Source of the DNA: Polyangiaceae bacterium
GTDB lineage: Bacteria; Myxococcota_A; Polyangia; Polyangiales; Polyangiaceae
Assembly (NCBI GenBank): GCA_025353725.1
Contig: JANXOF010000013.1
Span: forward strand, 1-64,000
DNA length: 64,000 nucleotides
Reading direction: 5' to 3'
Part shown: positions 62,630 to 64,000 of the stretch, piece by piece
Numbering within the stretch: position 1 is the first letter of the stretch
How the letters are laid out: each line of letters starts with the position of its first letter
Position numbers and translations under genes: made by a program
The notes under the pieces: generated by a model
Database searches by the model: none
Told to the model about the DNA's origin: nothing
The model's input: only the letters and a program-made list of their open reading frames with translations

Positions 62630-63778
62630 TCAGTCGAGTCTGCGATCCAATTCTGTCACGAAGGCTAGCCACTCGTCGTGATGCGCAAACGTCTCAAGGA
62701 TATCGACGACGTAGAGGTCGCGCTCGAGAACGTACTCGGCCCACGAGGGGGTCGTCGCGTCGGCCGTCCCGAGCCTCCGTCCGACGGCCAGGTCGAAGAA
62801 TGTGTTGTTGTAAAATAGCGCGACCGGCTTGTCGACAAACGGACGCAAAAGGTCGGCGAGCATCCACATGAAGCTCGTCCCGACGAGAAGAAGCCGAGGG
62901 AGTGGAGTCAACGTCAGCGGAGGCGAAAGTTGCGCGATCGGGACATGCTCCCAGCCTACGTCAGTCCCCCAGAGATTTTCGAGGCAATCGAGGTCAAAAT
63001 CGCCGTGATACCCGCGGTCGGCAGGCATCGGTTTCCATGGGCACGACAGCGCCGATGGACCGCCGACGAACGCGGCCTGCAAGGTAAGGCACGCGCCGAC
63101 GGACGTCCAATGCCTACCCCCGCGCGCGAAAAGCAAACCACGCGCCGACCGGGGAGCCTCAGTGAAGAGCGCGTGGGCATCGCCGAAGGGGACGCCGCTC
63201 GTCTTGAGGCCGGCGCGCAGCGCTGCGTGAACGTCGAGGTCAACGCGCTCTCCGCCAGGTCTTCGCCAGCGCGCAGGAACCGCCTCAGGATAAACGGACG
63301 TCTTGCTCGGCGAGAGGACGACAACGAGCTGTTTGCCACGCTTCGCGAGCTTTCGGTGCACCGAACCGAGACGCGACGTCAGCTCCTCGACGCGCTTGAG
63401 GATCGAGGGGAGTTCGCGGCGAGGCGTTCCCATGTATCGAAAGTCCTCAGCCGCAAACGGCACTCCTCCCTCGCCGACCGCGACGTAACTGCCTGGCTTG
63501 GCGTCGCCAAGGACGAGCGTCTGAATCGTATTGTCCGTACGAACCATCGCGCCACGAAAGCCGACGCGAGCCTCGAACCAACGTTGAAACGCGGATTGAG
63601 TTTTCTCGCTCTGCCAATCCTCGAAGCTCAAGGAAGGAAGGGCCGGAGGGAGTTCGACCCCCCACAAGCGCACGTCCACCACCTGGGCAACGCGTGCGTC
63701 CCATCGGCGCGCCACGAAGCCAAGCATGGGGGCGAGCGCGACGAGAGCGTGCAGTGCTATCCAACAGCGAGTGCGCAT
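62630..63778 (-). CDS. AlgJ/AlgX-like SGNH protein of an O-acetylation system, catalytic Asp missing
   Basis: The 382-aa protein from ATG 63778 has an N-terminal membrane anchor (RTRCWIALHALVALAPMLGFVA), FEARVGFRGAMVRTDNTIQ typical of AlgJ-like proteins, VVVLSPSKTSVYPE and LLLVGTSFMWML, in which Ser302 is the SGNH nucleophile. The usual DxHW motif is GRHWTSVG: His223 is present but the Asp two residues before it is Gly221 (GGT in place of GAT). In AlgJ/AlgX this Asp is part of the Ser-His-Asp triad. The neighbour is an AlgI-type acyltransferase, so it should act periplasmically on a polymer or lipid-linked sugar. Confidence 0.78.
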   Translation of the reverse strand: MRTRCWIALHALVALAPMLGFVARRWDARVAQVVDVRLWGVELPPALPSLSFEDWQSEKTQSAFQRWFEARVGFRGAMVRTDNTIQTLVLGDAKPGSYVAVGEGGVPFAAEDFRYMGTPRRELPSILKRVEELTSRLGSVHRKLAKRGKQLVVVLSPSKTSVYPEAVPARWRRPGGERVDLDVHAALRAGLKTSGVPFGDAHALFTEAPRSARGLLFARGGRHWTSVGACLTLQAAFVGGPSALSCPWKPMPADRGYHGDFDLDCLENLWGTDVGWEHVPIAQLSPPLTLTPLPRLLLVGTSFMWMLADLLRPFVDKPVALFYNNTFFDLAVGRRLGTADATTPSWAEYVLERDLYVVDILETFAHHDEWLAFVTELDRRLD

Positions 63779-63786
63779 CGAATCAC

Positions 63787-64000
63787 TTAGAATTTGAAGT
63801 AGATGAGAGGCATGTACTTCGTATTCGCCATATGCCCAAGAGTAAGCGCAAGGAGAGCGAGGGAGAAGGCCGGATACTTCCAGAGCGTCGGCGAGTTCCA
63901 CGTGCTCGACTCGTCACGCACGCGGACAACCATCCGCCATAGGACAAACGCGAGCGCCCCCGCCGTAGCGAGTGTAGCGACCCGCGGGAACAGCTCCGCG
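63787..64000 (-). CDS. MBOAT O-acyltransferase (AlgI-like), C-terminal 70 residues only
   Basis: The minus-strand frame runs from the window edge to a TAA at 63789-63787. The visible residues are two to three hydrophobic helices (TLATAGALAFVLWRMVV and KYPAFSLALLALTLGHM) and the end MPLIYFKF, the counterpart of the FIYFQF that ends AlgI and many MBOAT transferases. These proteins move acyl groups from cytoplasmic donors across the membrane. Most of the gene, including the catalytic His, lies outside the window. It precedes the AlgJ-like gene by 8 bp. Confidence 0.72.
   Translation of the reverse strand, partial: AELFPRVATLATAGALAFVLWRMVVRVRDESSTWNSPTLWKYPAFSLALLALTLGHMANTKYMPLIYFKF

Overview
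The window is about 62% GC, densely coded on both strands, and reads like a chromosome segment of a myxobacterium (Myxococcota, probably Polyangia, in the Labilithrix/Sorangium direction). Pointers are a response regulator with a DUF4388 domain and TPR tail, a very long adenosylcobalamin-dependent ribonucleotide reductase, a stand-alone sigma region-4 protein, many lipoproteins of unknown role, a GYF-domain protein and several unusual domain fusions. This placement is inference from gene content; no rRNA, tRNA, CRISPR array, insertion sequence or origin was seen.

Layout. 1-2404: a 5'-truncated AAA_14-type ATPase remnant, an unrecognised lipoprotein gene and a poorly coding stretch. 2405-8191: housekeeping genes trmFO, a bifunctional RelA/SpoT, hemW and a YhbY RNA-binding protein. 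9004-12777: class II ribonucleotide reductase, followed by a broken or fragmentary M35 (aspzincin) metalloprotease. 14033-20045 (minus strand): a five-gene, mostly overlapping operon for a GDP-linked deoxysugar (gmd, a sugar C-methyltransferase, a second SDR) plus a glycosyltransferase-methyltransferase fusion and a polytopic glycosyltransferase; the set suggests a C-methyl-branched 6-deoxyhexose. 20303-27670: alpha/beta hydrolase, a ribosome hibernation factor fused to a cold-shock domain, iron-permease-like and TPR proteins, aspartate kinase, an acidic protein, RimK and an enoyl-CoA hydratase. 27857-32669: a PstS-like binding protein, a large lipoprotein with four CxxCH haem motifs and small secreted or GYF proteins. 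32745-41793: a biotin carboxylase subunit, M1 peptidase, membrane protein, lipid-anchored trypsin-like protease, glycogen synthase and an RluA pseudouridine synthase. 41800-46056: a ParA ATPase with two N-terminal zinc fingers and a ribbon-helix-helix partner, purH and the sigma region-4 protein. 46573-51071: an oligopeptide-type ABC importer (two permeases and a binding protein, no ATPase) headed by an alpha/beta-hydrolase whose catalytic Ser and His are replaced. 51085-55758: response regulator, SPFH/zinc-ribbon protein and an unrecognised protein.

55809-64000 is the most intriguing part. After a VapC/PIN remnant and a polytopic GT-C-like protein there is a minus-strand operon that reads (in transcription order) AlgI-type MBOAT acyltransferase (cut by the window edge), AlgJ-like SGNH protein lacking its catalytic Asp, HAD phosphatase, nucleotidyltransferase, a CofD/YvcK-like domain fused to a family-2 glycosyltransferase, and a second family-2 glycosyltransferase. 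Genes overlap by 4 bp or are closely packed. Together they look like a pathway that activates a small phosphorylated compound or sugar, transfers it to a carrier or polymer and O-acylates the product; the CofD-GT2 fusion is the best candidate for undescribed biochemistry.

Limits: all functional calls are from reading motifs by eye; no database search was run. Start codons were chosen from family N-termini, overlaps and Shine-Dalgarno matches and are stated where uncertain.
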